This document shows, in pieces, positions 51,863 to 60,057 of a DNA stretch of 60,676 bases. Each line of letters begins with the position of its first letter. The first letter of the stretch is position 1. The stretch spans positions 1 through 60,676 of the forward strand of contig JAVEZE010000001.1 in the NCBI GenBank assembly GCA_034003145.1, read 5' to 3'. The translations under genes were made by a program, and so were the position numbers. This stretch comes from JACKPD01 sp034003145. Lineage in GTDB: Bacteria; Spirochaetota; Spirochaetia; CADAEX01. The notes beneath the pieces are model-generated. The model saw only the letters and a list, made by a program, of their open reading frames with translations. It searched no databases and had not been told where the DNA came from.

Positions 51863-51933
51863 GATACACAATGCCCGATCCAAAACAAGACATACTTTAA
51901 AAAATTCCAGTCTATAAACAATCTTTAAAATCA

Positions 51934-51952
51934 GGGCGGCAGTAAACCGCCC
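51934..51952 (-). terminator. Intrinsic terminator of sugar-ABC/iolG operon
   Basis: GGGCGG (51934-51939) pairs with CCGCCC (51947-51952) around a 7-nt loop. On the minus strand it is followed by TGATTTT, and on the plus strand by TTTT. It lies 28 nt after the stop of the isomerase gene and ahead of the next operon's promoter. Confidence 0.75.
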
Positions 51953-51979
51953 TTTTCAATTATAAAATTTTTAGTAGTA

Positions 51980-52768
51980 TCAGACCATACTCTTTTTAAT
52001 CGCGTCTACTGCTTTTTTGTTATCGCTTATCGGAGAAAGCTCAAATCCCACAAAGCCGTCATATCCGGCAACCTTTAATGCCTTGAATATATTTTCAAAT
52101 GAAAGCTCTCCTGTACCAGGCTCATGCCTTCCGGGAACATCAGCAGCATGAACATATCCCACATGCTCAATATTCTTTTGAAGCCGCTCAATTATATTCC
52201 CTTTCATGATCTGCATGTGATAGATATCAAATAATAATTTGATATTTTTTGATGCAACTGCTTCGATCAGCTCAAAAGATCTGTCGGGATCTGAAAGAAA
52301 ATAATTTTTATGATCAACCAAAGTATTAAGAGGTTCAAGAACCAGGGTAATCCCTTTTTTTTCTGCAAGAACTGCACACTTTTTCAGGGTATCATAAGTA
52401 TTTATAAGTTTTTGGCCCTCACTTAAATAATTTTTGGTTTTTTTGGCACTGCCGTCTGCCGGGTTGAGTGCATCTGTATGGATTACAAGATTCGGACACC
52501 CTATTGATACAGCCTTCTCTATTGAACGTCCTAAAAAATCAAGATAGGAAGAGGAATCTTCAGGATCTACAAGAGAGTATTTATCATCACCTGAGAATGA
52601 GGATACTTTAAGGCCTGATTTCTTCACTGCATCTATAATTTTATTCCAGTCTCTTCCTTCCCATCTCCAGAATTCGCAATATTCAAATCCGTCAGCTGCT
52701 GCTGCTTTGAATCTGTCTGTAAAATCAAGCTTACCGTACATCATTTCAGTACATATTGAATATTTCAT
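51980..52768 (-). CDS. Hydroxypyruvate isomerase-like TIM-barrel protein
   Basis: 262 aa. It begins MKYSICTEMMYGKLDFTDR and continues GFEYCEFWRWEGRDWNKI, then GCPNLVIHTDALNP, ITLVLEPLNTLVDHKN, LLFDIYHMQIMKGN, GYVHAADVPGRHEPGTGEL and FVGFELSP. This is the Hyi-type pattern, with metal ligands on Glu, Asp, His and Glu. It isomerises a keto-sugar or inosose derivative. It is 40 nt after iolG, last in the importer operon. It resembles the IolO-like protein only at family level, so the region has two different barrel isomerases. Confidence 0.85.
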   Translation of the reverse strand: MKYSICTEMMYGKLDFTDRFKAAAADGFEYCEFWRWEGRDWNKIIDAVKKSGLKVSSFSGDDKYSLVDPEDSSSYLDFLGRSIEKAVSIGCPNLVIHTDALNPADGSAKKTKNYLSEGQKLINTYDTLKKCAVLAEKKGITLVLEPLNTLVDHKNYFLSDPDRSFELIEAVASKNIKLLFDIYHMQIMKGNIIERLQKNIEHVGYVHAADVPGRHEPGTGELSFENIFKALKVAGYDGFVGFELSPISDNKKAVDAIKKSMV

Positions 52769-52808
52769 CCATTTACTCCATCTGGCTGATCAAAATCAGC
52801 TTAAGCCA

Positions 52809-53825
52809 TTAACCCATCTCGCTGATTTTGACTGGTCTGTTTTCCTTAAGTGATTTAAGTGCCGCTTTTGCTATTACAACAGAGGCAAGACCGGCATCAC
52901 CTCCAACTGGAACATCTTTACCATTCTTTATTGCTGAGACAAACTCTCCTACCTCAGCAGCATAAGCCTGCATATATCTTTCAAGAAAAAAATAAAGCGG
53001 TTTCTCTTCACATACCGCATCTTTATTGCTTATTTTATTTGTTGAGGGTTTTTCGTTCTCTACAGCTGCGCATCCTGCCGATCCGAAAACTTCGGCTCTC
53101 TGGTCATATCCGTAAACCGCCTGCCTTGAGTTATCAATTACACCGATAGCGCCATTTTCGAATTTAAGGTTTACAATTGCTGTATCAATATCCCCGGCTT
53201 TTCCAATGGCAGGATCAACAAGAACAGTTCCGTTTGCAAAAACTTCAACTACCTCACTACCGGACAAAAATCTTGCGAGATCAAAGTCATGAATCATCAT
53301 GTCGCAGAACAGTCCTCCTGAAACCTTTATATACTCAACAGGAGGCGGAGCAGGATCCCTTGAAGTAATTTTTACAATATGAACATCGCCGATCTTCCCT
53401 TCAACAACACTTTTTTTTAATGCTCTGAAGTTGCGGTCAAATCTCCTGTTAAAACCAACCTGAAATTTCACTCCGGCATCTTTGACTGCTTTCAGGGTTT
53501 CTTTTATCCTGTTTATATCAAGGTCTATCGGTTTTTCACAAAAAATATCTTTTCCTGCTTTTGCCGCCTCGATTGTAATCTCTGCATGTGTATCTGTTGA
53601 TGAGCAGATAAGAACAGCATCTATATCCTTTCTTGCAAGGATATCCTTATAATCTTTTGAAACATCTTTTACTCCAAGATTACTGAAAAATATTTTCCCT
53701 TCCTCAGTAATAAAAGGATCAGCAACAGCGGCTACCTCTGCATCCGGAATATGGAATGTTACGCTTTCTGCGTGTACGCGGCCGATTCTTCCGGCGCCGA
53801 TTATACCTAATTTGATTTTTTCCAC
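52809..53825 (-). CDS. iolG: Myo-inositol 2-dehydrogenase (IolG)
   Basis: 338 aa from a GTG start, eight nt after AGGAG. The NAD motif is IGAGRIGRVHAESV, followed by ICSSTDTHAEITIEAAKAG and the catalytic-lysine motif FCEKPIDLD. QVGFNRRFDRNF and CDMMIHDFDLARFL supply the inositol dehydrogenase Asp/His pair. It oxidises myo-inositol to scyllo-inosose. Downstream of a sugar ABC importer and upstream of an isomerase. None of the classic iolBCDE genes is present in the window; the IolM/N/O set replaces them. Confidence 0.88.
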   Translation of the reverse strand: MEKIKLGIIGAGRIGRVHAESVTFHIPDAEVAAVADPFITEEGKIFFSNLGVKDVSKDYKDILARKDIDAVLICSSTDTHAEITIEAAKAGKDIFCEKPIDLDINRIKETLKAVKDAGVKFQVGFNRRFDRNFRALKKSVVEGKIGDVHIVKITSRDPAPPPVEYIKVSGGLFCDMMIHDFDLARFLSGSEVVEVFANGTVLVDPAIGKAGDIDTAIVNLKFENGAIGVIDNSRQAVYGYDQRAEVFGSAGCAAVENEKPSTNKISNKDAVCEEKPLYFFLERYMQAYAAEVGEFVSAIKNGKDVPVGGDAGLASVVIAKAALKSLKENRPVKISEMG

Positions 53826-53846
53826 GACTTTATCTCCTGTTTATAT

Positions 53847-53925
53847 ATCAAGAAGGATAAAATGAGCCAAATAACCTCACTTACCCCTCTCACAGACCCG
53901 TTCGTACAGGTCTCGCATACGGCTC
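53847..53925 (-). mobile_element. Possible group II intron 3' remnant (domains V and VI)
   Basis: Read on the minus strand from 53925, the 31-nt segment begins GAGCCGTATGCGAGACC and ends ACGAACGGGTC. It resembles intron domain V (from memory GAGCCGTAT at 5', GTACGGTTC at 3') including the AGC triad, with two mismatches in the stem. It is followed by TGTGAGAGGGG and a domain VI-like hairpin: AGAGGG (53890-53885) with CCTTCT (53856-53851), AAGTGAG (53882-53876) with CTCATTT (53866-53860), leaving a bulged A. The gap is too short for the rest of an intron, so this would be a decayed fragment. Confidence 0.45.
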
Positions 53926-53946
53926 AAAAACTGCCGGATATTATTT

Positions 53947-54942
53947 TTATCTTTTGGCAGCAAGTCTCTTTGACTTGGCTTCTGCTCTTGCTCTAAGTAC
54001 ATCAACATAAACCGCAACAATAATTACAAGACCGATTACAACAAGCTGCATATCTGCAGATGCGCCGATAAGGTTCAGCCCGTTTCTCAATACTGTAATA
54101 AGAAGAGAACCGATCAATGTGCCCCAGATTGTTCCTTTTCCTCCAAGGAATGAAACACCTCCGATAATACAGGATGCAATTGCATCCATATCAGAAGTAG
54201 ATCCCGCAAGGGGGAAAGCTGTATTAAGACGGCCTACCATAACCAGCGCTGCGAATGCACACATAAATCCGCAAATTGCATATACGATAACCAGTATTTT
54301 ATTTACATTAAGTCCGGAAAGTCTTGCTGCCTCTTTATTGCCCCCGACCGCATAGATATGCCGTCCTAAAGCTGTTTTATTCAGAAAAATATGAATACCT
54401 AAATACATTACAATAACAATTATAAAACTTACCGGTATCCCAAAAACTATATCACCTGTTCCAGGATACTGTACCGCTTTGGGAAATCCTGATATGGGCG
54501 ATGCGGCTGTGATAAGAAGAGCCAGCCCCCTGAAAATATTTCTGGTACCGATTGTAGAGATAAATGGATGGGGAAGGCGTAATTTGGTAAGCAGAATACC
54601 ATTGATATAACCGACAAAAGTACCTGAACCAAAACCAGCCGCGATCAGGAGAACTGGATTCATGATGCCGTTTTTAATCATTACTCCCATTACACAAGCG
54701 GCAAAAGCTGTTATCGAACCTACGGACAGGTCAATACCGCCGGTAAGAATAACCATCATCATACCTGCAGCGATAAGGCTGTTGATGGAAGCCTGTCTCA
54801 TTATATTTGTGATATTCCCGACTGTCATAAACTGCTCAGTTCCAAGCGATAAAGCTATACTAACCAGTACAAGCGCGAGAAGCGGCCCAAGTTTGGACAG
54901 CACCTCTTTATAATCAATATTTTTACCATTCATGTTTTTCAT
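53947..54942 (-). CDS. Sugar ABC transporter permease (RbsC type)
   Basis: 331 aa with about eight to ten transmembrane segments. RbsC-family motifs are MMVILTGGIDLSVGSITAF, GYINGILLTKLRLPHPFISTIGT, VGGNKEAARLSGLNV and the C-terminal GGVSFLGGKGTIWGTLIG. It carries monosaccharides or cyclitols across the membrane. It lies 9 nt after the ATPase gene. Context with iolG points to inositol, as for the related InoK/IatP-type transporters. An intron-like element follows the stop. Confidence 0.9.
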   Translation of the reverse strand: MKNMNGKNIDYKEVLSKLGPLLALVLVSIALSLGTEQFMTVGNITNIMRQASINSLIAAGMMMVILTGGIDLSVGSITAFAACVMGVMIKNGIMNPVLLIAAGFGSGTFVGYINGILLTKLRLPHPFISTIGTRNIFRGLALLITAASPISGFPKAVQYPGTGDIVFGIPVSFIIVIVMYLGIHIFLNKTALGRHIYAVGGNKEAARLSGLNVNKILVIVYAICGFMCAFAALVMVGRLNTAFPLAGSTSDMDAIASCIIGGVSFLGGKGTIWGTLIGSLLITVLRNGLNLIGASADMQLVVIGLVIIVAVYVDVLRARAEAKSKRLAAKR

Positions 54943-54951
54943 CTTTTACTC

Positions 54952-56454
54952 CTATATGGCGCTGTCATCCCAGGATGCATGCATAATATCTTCCTGATTA
55001 AACTGCTTGTTTCCCCTTTTTATTTCAGCAGTTATACTTCCATTTCTCATAACAAGAACCCTGTCGCTCATTCCAAGAATCTCAGTTAACTCTGAAGATA
55101 TCATTATGATGGCTTTTCCCTGTTCAAGAATTTTATTCATCAGATTATAAACTTCAACCTTTGCCCCGACATCAATGCCGCGGGTAGGTTCATCAAATAT
55201 ATATATTTCAGCATCGCTGTTAAGCCATTTTCCGACAACAACTTTCTGCTGATTGCCGCCGCTTAACTGTTCCGCGAGTGTATCAGGACCAGGTGTTTTA
55301 ATTTGCAATGATTTAATATTATGATCAACTGCTTTACCTATTTTACTGTCGTCAAGAAAAAGACCTTTTTTAAACTTCCAAAGACATGTAATTATCAAAT
55401 TTGAAAGAATCGATGCACCAAGGACCAAACCTTGTGTTTTTCTGTCTTCTGTCAAAAGAGCGAATCTGTTCCTGACTGCAACTTCCGGACTGTAAATGTT
55501 TTCTTCTTTGCCGTTTAAATACAATTTACCCTCATCAATAGGATCAGCCCCAAATATTCCCCTGATAAGTTCTGTCCGGCCGGCTCCCACAAGACCAGAA
55601 AAACCGAGTATTTCTCCTCTTGAAAGAGAAAAATTAATCTTTTGATATACCCCGTATCTTGTAAAATTTTCTACCCTAAGTATTTCCTCACCTTTTTTAA
55701 ATTCTATTTTTGGAAACTGTTGGGTTATCTCCCGGCCTACCATATTGTGAATAAGTAGATCATTTGTAAAATCTGTAACAGGTCCAGTTATAACATGCTG
55801 CCCGTCCCTGAAAACAGTAACCTTATCGCACAATTCAAATATCTCTTCCAGCTTGTGCGAAACAAACAGAATACCGACTCCGCGGCTTTTTAATTTGCGG
55901 ACAGCTTTTACAAGTTCATTAACCTCTGTCTCACTAAGACTGGATGTAGGTTCGTCCATAATCAGCAGCTTTATATCTTTTGTAATAGCTTTTACAATCT
56001 CAACCATCTGCTGATGCCCCATCCCAAGTTTTTCTATAGGCAAAGTTGGATCAATATCCTGTCCCAAATCTTTCAGGAGTTCTCTTGCTTTTTTATGCAT
56101 TGTCTCATAATCGAGTAATCCGGATCTTTTCTTCAACTGGCATCCCAGAAAAATATTATCAGTTACAGAAAGCTGAGGAATATTGTTAAGCTCCTGATAA
56201 ATACACCCAATTTCAAGATCAATTGCGTGTTTCGTGTTTTCAATTTTTATAGGATTCCCTTTTAAAATTAATTTTCCTTTTTCAGGGGTATGGACACCTG
56301 TAAGGATTTTTATAAATGTTGATTTACCGGCGCCATTCTCGCCAATGAGACCATGAATCTCTCCCTGAAAAAGATCCAAAGAGACATTATTAAGAGCAAC
56401 AACCCCTGGAAACTTTTTTGTAATATTTTCCAGTTTTATAAATGGTTGAGTCAT
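54952..56454 (-). CDS. Sugar ABC transporter ATPase (RbsA type, double domain)
   Basis: 500 aa with two ATPase domains. The first has Walker A GENGAGKST and DEPTSSLSETE. The second has the degenerate P-loop GLVGAGRTE, signature LSGGNQQK and DEPTRGIDVGAK. This asymmetry is normal for RbsA/XylG/MglA. It powers the importer formed with the RbsC-type permease. It is separated from the binding-protein gene by an 81-nt gap with a perfect 13-bp hairpin. Confidence 0.93.
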   Translation of the reverse strand: MTQPFIKLENITKKFPGVVALNNVSLDLFQGEIHGLIGENGAGKSTFIKILTGVHTPEKGKLILKGNPIKIENTKHAIDLEIGCIYQELNNIPQLSVTDNIFLGCQLKKRSGLLDYETMHKKARELLKDLGQDIDPTLPIEKLGMGHQQMVEIVKAITKDIKLLIMDEPTSSLSETEVNELVKAVRKLKSRGVGILFVSHKLEEIFELCDKVTVFRDGQHVITGPVTDFTNDLLIHNMVGREITQQFPKIEFKKGEEILRVENFTRYGVYQKINFSLSRGEILGFSGLVGAGRTELIRGIFGADPIDEGKLYLNGKEENIYSPEVAVRNRFALLTEDRKTQGLVLGASILSNLIITCLWKFKKGLFLDDSKIGKAVDHNIKSLQIKTPGPDTLAEQLSGGNQQKVVVGKWLNSDAEIYIFDEPTRGIDVGAKVEVYNLMNKILEQGKAIIMISSELTEILGMSDRVLVMRNGSITAEIKRGNKQFNQEDIMHASWDDSAI

Positions 56455-56477
56455 TATTTTCTCCCATGATTATTTTA

Positions 56478-56506
56478 AATACCCTTTCCGAAACGGAAAG
56501 GGTATT
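56478..56506 (-). promoter_or_regulatory. Hairpin between binding-protein and ATPase genes
   Basis: AATACCCTTTCCG (56478-56490) and CGGAAAGGGTATT (56494-56506) form a perfect 13-bp stem with a 3-nt loop. Only a weak T-rich tail follows on the minus strand. It probably protects or partly terminates the binding-protein mRNA. Confidence 0.7.
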
Positions 56507-56535
56507 ATCAAACTAAATCAGTAACTACACTTCTA

Positions 56536-57495
56536 TTATTTGCCAAGCATTTTTTTAAGATCGTCACTGTATGCCTGCACATTGGATGCATCAATCATTT
56601 TCGCACCAGTATCAATTCTTTTTTCAACAGCTTCGCCTTTGGCAGCTTTGATTGCATTCTCAACACCCATATAACCTATATTATAGGGACTCTGGGCAAC
56701 TGAGCCTTTAAATGTTTTACCTTTCATAATCTCTTCAACTGCAACAGGTATAGCATCAAAACCGATAACAATGATGTTTTTGCCTGATTTCTCTACAGCC
56801 CGGTTGGCGCCAATTGCCATAGCATCGCTTGTACAGAATACACCCTTGATATTGGGATTAGCCTGAATCAGGTTTTCCATAACATCCATGGCTTTTGCCA
56901 TATCGCTGTCAGCTGGCTGAATATCTATGACTTTACATCCGCCGGCTTTTGCAGCTTCTGCTGCGCCGCTGCTTCTCTGATCATGTGTAAGGTCGCCAAG
57001 AGCGCCTCTTACAATAACAATTTCAGCTCCTGCGCCAAGTTTTTTCGCGATATATTCACCGCCGATTTTGCCAGCTGCTTCATTTCCTGTTCCAAGAAAA
57101 GTAACTTTTTTATCCCAGTCTGCATTTGTATCTGCAAGAAGAACAGGTATACCTGCCGCATCTGCTTTGTCAAATACGGAAATCGCGGCTTTAGGCTGTG
57201 AAGGAGCAACTACAAGTGCAGCTACTTTCTTTGTTATCATATCTTCCATCATAGATACCTGCTGCATAACTTCTGTCTCGGCATTCGGGCCATTGTATAA
57301 AACTTCAACATCAAAATCCTTGCCTGCAGCCATTGCACCAGCCTGAACAATTTTCCAGTAATCACCTGTGTTGTCTTTAACAACATAACCGATTTTCATT
57401 TTTCCGCCATCTGCTTCTTTCTTGCCGCCTGCAAAAACTGCAGAAGTGATAAGAACACAGATGATAAGTGCAAAAAGCAATACTCTCTTTGTCAT
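56536..57495 (-). CDS. Sugar ABC transporter substrate-binding protein (RbsB type)
   Basis: 319 aa from the ATG at 57495, five nt after GGAGG; an in-frame ATG lies four codons upstream. The signal peptide ends around TSAVFAGG and is followed by KKEADGGK. The fold shows KIGYVVKDNTGDYWKIVQAG, QVSMMEDMITKKVAALVVAPSQP, GALGDLTHDQRSSGAAEAA and FCTSDAMAIGANRAVEKSG. It belongs to the periplasmic sugar-binding family of ribose, xylose and inositol. With IolG in the operon, myo-inositol is the likely ligand. Confidence 0.9.
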   Translation of the reverse strand: MTKRVLLFALIICVLITSAVFAGGKKEADGGKMKIGYVVKDNTGDYWKIVQAGAMAAGKDFDVEVLYNGPNAETEVMQQVSMMEDMITKKVAALVVAPSQPKAAISVFDKADAAGIPVLLADTNADWDKKVTFLGTGNEAAGKIGGEYIAKKLGAGAEIVIVRGALGDLTHDQRSSGAAEAAKAGGCKVIDIQPADSDMAKAMDVMENLIQANPNIKGVFCTSDAMAIGANRAVEKSGKNIIVIGFDAIPVAVEEIMKGKTFKGSVAQSPYNIGYMGVENAIKAAKGEAVEKRIDTGAKMIDASNVQAYSDDLKKMLGK

Positions 57496-57516
57496 AAATT
57501 CCTCCATTATTGAATT

Positions 57517-57553
57517 ATTACGGTAATTATAACACAGCTTTTTGGTTTGTCAA
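57517..57553 (-). promoter_or_regulatory. Consensus promoter of sugar-ABC/iolG operon with inverted repeat
   Basis: Minus-strand TTGACA (57553-57548), 16-bp spacer, TATAAT (57531-57526), both boxes perfect. ATTAC-G-GTAAT (57517-57527) overlaps the -10 and expected start, within the longer imperfect repeat ATTATTAC/GTAATTAT. It is a candidate operator for the divergent ROK regulator. Confidence 0.7.
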
Positions 57554-57629
57554 CTTTATTTATAAATGTCTTTACGTATTATGAATTAGGCTTTATGCTT
57601 ATTAATAAAATGAGATTCCGAGGTTAAAA

Positions 57630-58847
57630 ATGAGCCCAACAGGCGCAAAGCCAAAGTCACTAAAAAATAAAAACCAGAAGCTTGTATTTAAGCTATTCAG
57701 GGAAAATGATTATATATCAATAACCGAAGCAGCTAAAACAATTAAACTCAGTAAAACCACAGTTATTAAAATATTTGAATATTTAATACAAAAAAACCTG
57801 ATTATTTTTAAAGGCAAGGGAATTTCCAGCAGCAAGGGGGGTAAAAAACCTGATCTTTACGGGTTAAACCATTTATACGGCTATACAATATCTGTTCATA
57901 TTTTAGATATTAAAATCCGCCTGGTAACTACCGATACAAACGCGAATATTGAAATCGACAGGACAATTCCTATTGGCAATAATGAACCAATAGAAAATGT
58001 AATTTCAATAACTTCAAATTTTATCAATGAAGTAACTTCTGATGCTGTTTATATATCACGAAAATTACTTGGACTTTCCATCGCTGCCCCTGGAGTTGCT
58101 GATTCTGAAAAAGGAGAAATACTGACCGCTTCACGGTTCCCTTCATGGAAATATAAAACTCCTATAATAAGAATGCTAAAAGAAAAAACTTCTGAAAATT
58201 TTAATTTTCACCTTGATAATCAGATCAGGTTTATATGCCTGGCAGAACAGGCAATCGGCAAAGCCAGAAACACAAAGAATTTTCTTGTGTTTTCCGCAGG
58301 TTCTGAAGGCGTCGGCGGCGGTATCATAATTAAAGGGAATATGTATATAGGTAATAATTATCTTGCCGGTGAAATTGGCCATATCAGGATTGACCCGGCA
58401 TCCCAGGAAGTGTGTCACTGCGGAGGAAGAGGGTGTTTTGAAAATGTCATATCATATGATAAAATCATTAACAGAGCAAAAGAATTATACAAAGAAAGCG
58501 GTAATACAGAAGATTCTGGTTCACTTACAATTTCAATTATTTTTAATGACTCAAATAATGGGAATCCTGCTGCAATGAAAGTAATGGAAGAGTTTGCAGA
58601 ATTATACGCTATCGGAATATCCAACGTATGCATGATGATTGATCCTGAACTGATTATTATTACAGGCGAAATTGTTGATGCAGGTGATTTTTTTATTGGT
58701 AAATTAAGGGAAAAAATATCTGATATTTCACTGAACAATATGAGGAAATATTATGATATTCAATACACATCTTTTAAAAAAAATGGAAGTATCCTGGGCG
58801 GGGCAATCCATTCAATAAACACCTTTTTTGACAGCTTCTTTTTTTGA
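57630..58847 (+). CDS. ROK-family transcriptional regulator (NagC/XylR type)
   Basis: 405 aa. The N-terminal winged helix (about residues 15-65, SITEAAKTIKLSKTTVIKIFEYL) is followed by the ROK sugar-binding fold. GVGGGIIIKGNMYIGNNYLAGEIGH and the zinc motif CHCGGRGCFE are intact. The amino-terminal kinase ATP motif (DxGGTxT) is not recognisable, so it should be a regulator, not a kinase. It diverges from the sugar-ABC/iolG operon and most likely controls it. Thermotoga also uses a ROK regulator for its inositol genes, as I recall. GAGG ribosome site. Confidence 0.9.
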   Translation: MSPTGAKPKSLKNKNQKLVFKLFRENDYISITEAAKTIKLSKTTVIKIFEYLIQKNLIIFKGKGISSSKGGKKPDLYGLNHLYGYTISVHILDIKIRLVTTDTNANIEIDRTIPIGNNEPIENVISITSNFINEVTSDAVYISRKLLGLSIAAPGVADSEKGEILTASRFPSWKYKTPIIRMLKEKTSENFNFHLDNQIRFICLAEQAIGKARNTKNFLVFSAGSEGVGGGIIIKGNMYIGNNYLAGEIGHIRIDPASQEVCHCGGRGCFENVISYDKIINRAKELYKESGNTEDSGSLTISIIFNDSNNGNPAAMKVMEEFAELYAIGISNVCMMIDPELIIITGEIVDAGDFFIGKLREKISDISLNNMRKYYDIQYTSFKKNGSILGGAIHSINTFFDSFFF

Positions 58848-58906
58848 CAGTCAGGTTAATAATCTGCTCTTTGCATCTGTTGTTTATATTCTATTCCCCG
58901 TAAAAA

Positions 58907-59923
58907 TCAGGAAATAAAATATTTTTCAATCAAATCTGCTGTTTTTAATATATCAGGCTTATTTACATCAAGATGAGTTACAAACCTGATTATCTTGCCA
59001 GGCAGAATCAATATGCCATCATTTTTAAGTACGCTAGCAAGTGATGCAGGGTCTCCTTTAAGGAGTTTTACAAAAACCATATTGGTAGCCTGGTAAATAA
59101 TTTCCATCTCCTTTATATCTGATAAACCTTCTGCAAGTAATTTCGCGTTTTCATGATCCTCACAAAGTCTTTCTATATTATTCTCAAGCGCGTAAAGCCC
59201 TGCCGCGGCGATAATACCGGCCTGCCTCATTCCACCGCCAAGGACTTTTCGCCATCTTCTTGCTGTATCGATATTTTCCTTTTTCCCGCACATAAGCGAG
59301 CCTATAGGCGCGCCAAGTGCTTTTGAAAGGCACACAGACACTGTATCAAAGAGGGATGCTATCTCTTTTGCCGGAACATTTGCGGCGGCGGCTGCGTTGA
59401 AAAGCCGTGCACCGTCAAGATGGAAAGAAAGGTTTTTTCCCCTGCAAAAAAGGGATGCCTCTTTCATGTAATCAAGAGGAAGCGCTTTTCCGTCCTGCGT
59501 ATTTTCAAGGCATAAAAGCCGTGTTCTTGCAAAATGAAAATCATCCGGCTTTATCTTTGCCTCAACCTCATCAAGTGAGAGCGTACCGTCTCCCTTAAAC
59601 TCTACCGGCTGCGGCTGGATGCTCCCAAGGACGGCAGCCCCTCCCCCCTCGTGGCTGTAACAGTGAGCGCTCTGCCCGGCAATGTATTCATCCCCTCTTT
59701 CGCAGTGGCTCATTATGGAAAGAAGGTTAGCCTGAGTTCCGCTTGATACAAACAGGGCGCTTTCCGTGCCGAGCAGGGAGCATATCCTCTCCTCAAGTTT
59801 TTTAACTGTCGGATCGTCTCCAAGGACATCATCCCCGACCTCAGCTTCATACATAGCCTTCCTCATACCTTCGGTCGGTTTTGTTACAGTGTCGCTTCTG
59901 AAATCTATAATCATTTTTTCCAT
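58907..59923 (-). CDS. ltaE: Low-specificity L-threonine aldolase
   Basis: 338 aa fold-type I PLP enzyme. It begins IIDFRSDTVTKPTEGMRKAM and has VGDDVLGDDPTV, FVSSGTQANLLS, HLDGARLFNA and the PLP lysine Lys201 in VCLSKALGAPIGS. It cleaves L-threonine or allo-threonine to glycine and acetaldehyde. The ATG follows AGGATGG. It converges with the ROK gene and diverges from a flavoprotein gene. No clear link to the inositol genes. Confidence 0.92.
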   Translation of the reverse strand: MEKMIIDFRSDTVTKPTEGMRKAMYEAEVGDDVLGDDPTVKKLEERICSLLGTESALFVSSGTQANLLSIMSHCERGDEYIAGQSAHCYSHEGGGAAVLGSIQPQPVEFKGDGTLSLDEVEAKIKPDDFHFARTRLLCLENTQDGKALPLDYMKEASLFCRGKNLSFHLDGARLFNAAAAANVPAKEIASLFDTVSVCLSKALGAPIGSLMCGKKENIDTARRWRKVLGGGMRQAGIIAAAGLYALENNIERLCEDHENAKLLAEGLSDIKEMEIIYQATNMVFVKLLKGDPASLASVLKNDGILILPGKIIRFVTHLDVNKPDILKTADLIEKYFIS

Positions 59924-60057
59924 TTTTCCATCCTTTTTTTTAGGCTCAACCTGATTAAGGGTACATCTTAAAAATAAATAGTACTATAATTAAAGCTGCA
60001 AATAAATATTTATTTATGCTCAATTGCATATCAGGAAAAAAGGAGAAGTGCATTATT

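Noticed and set aside
46509..58847. Classic Bacillus-type iolABCDE pathway
   Set aside because: Only the first dehydrogenase (IolG) is shared; no IolB, C, D or E relatives are seen, while IolM, N and O relatives are.
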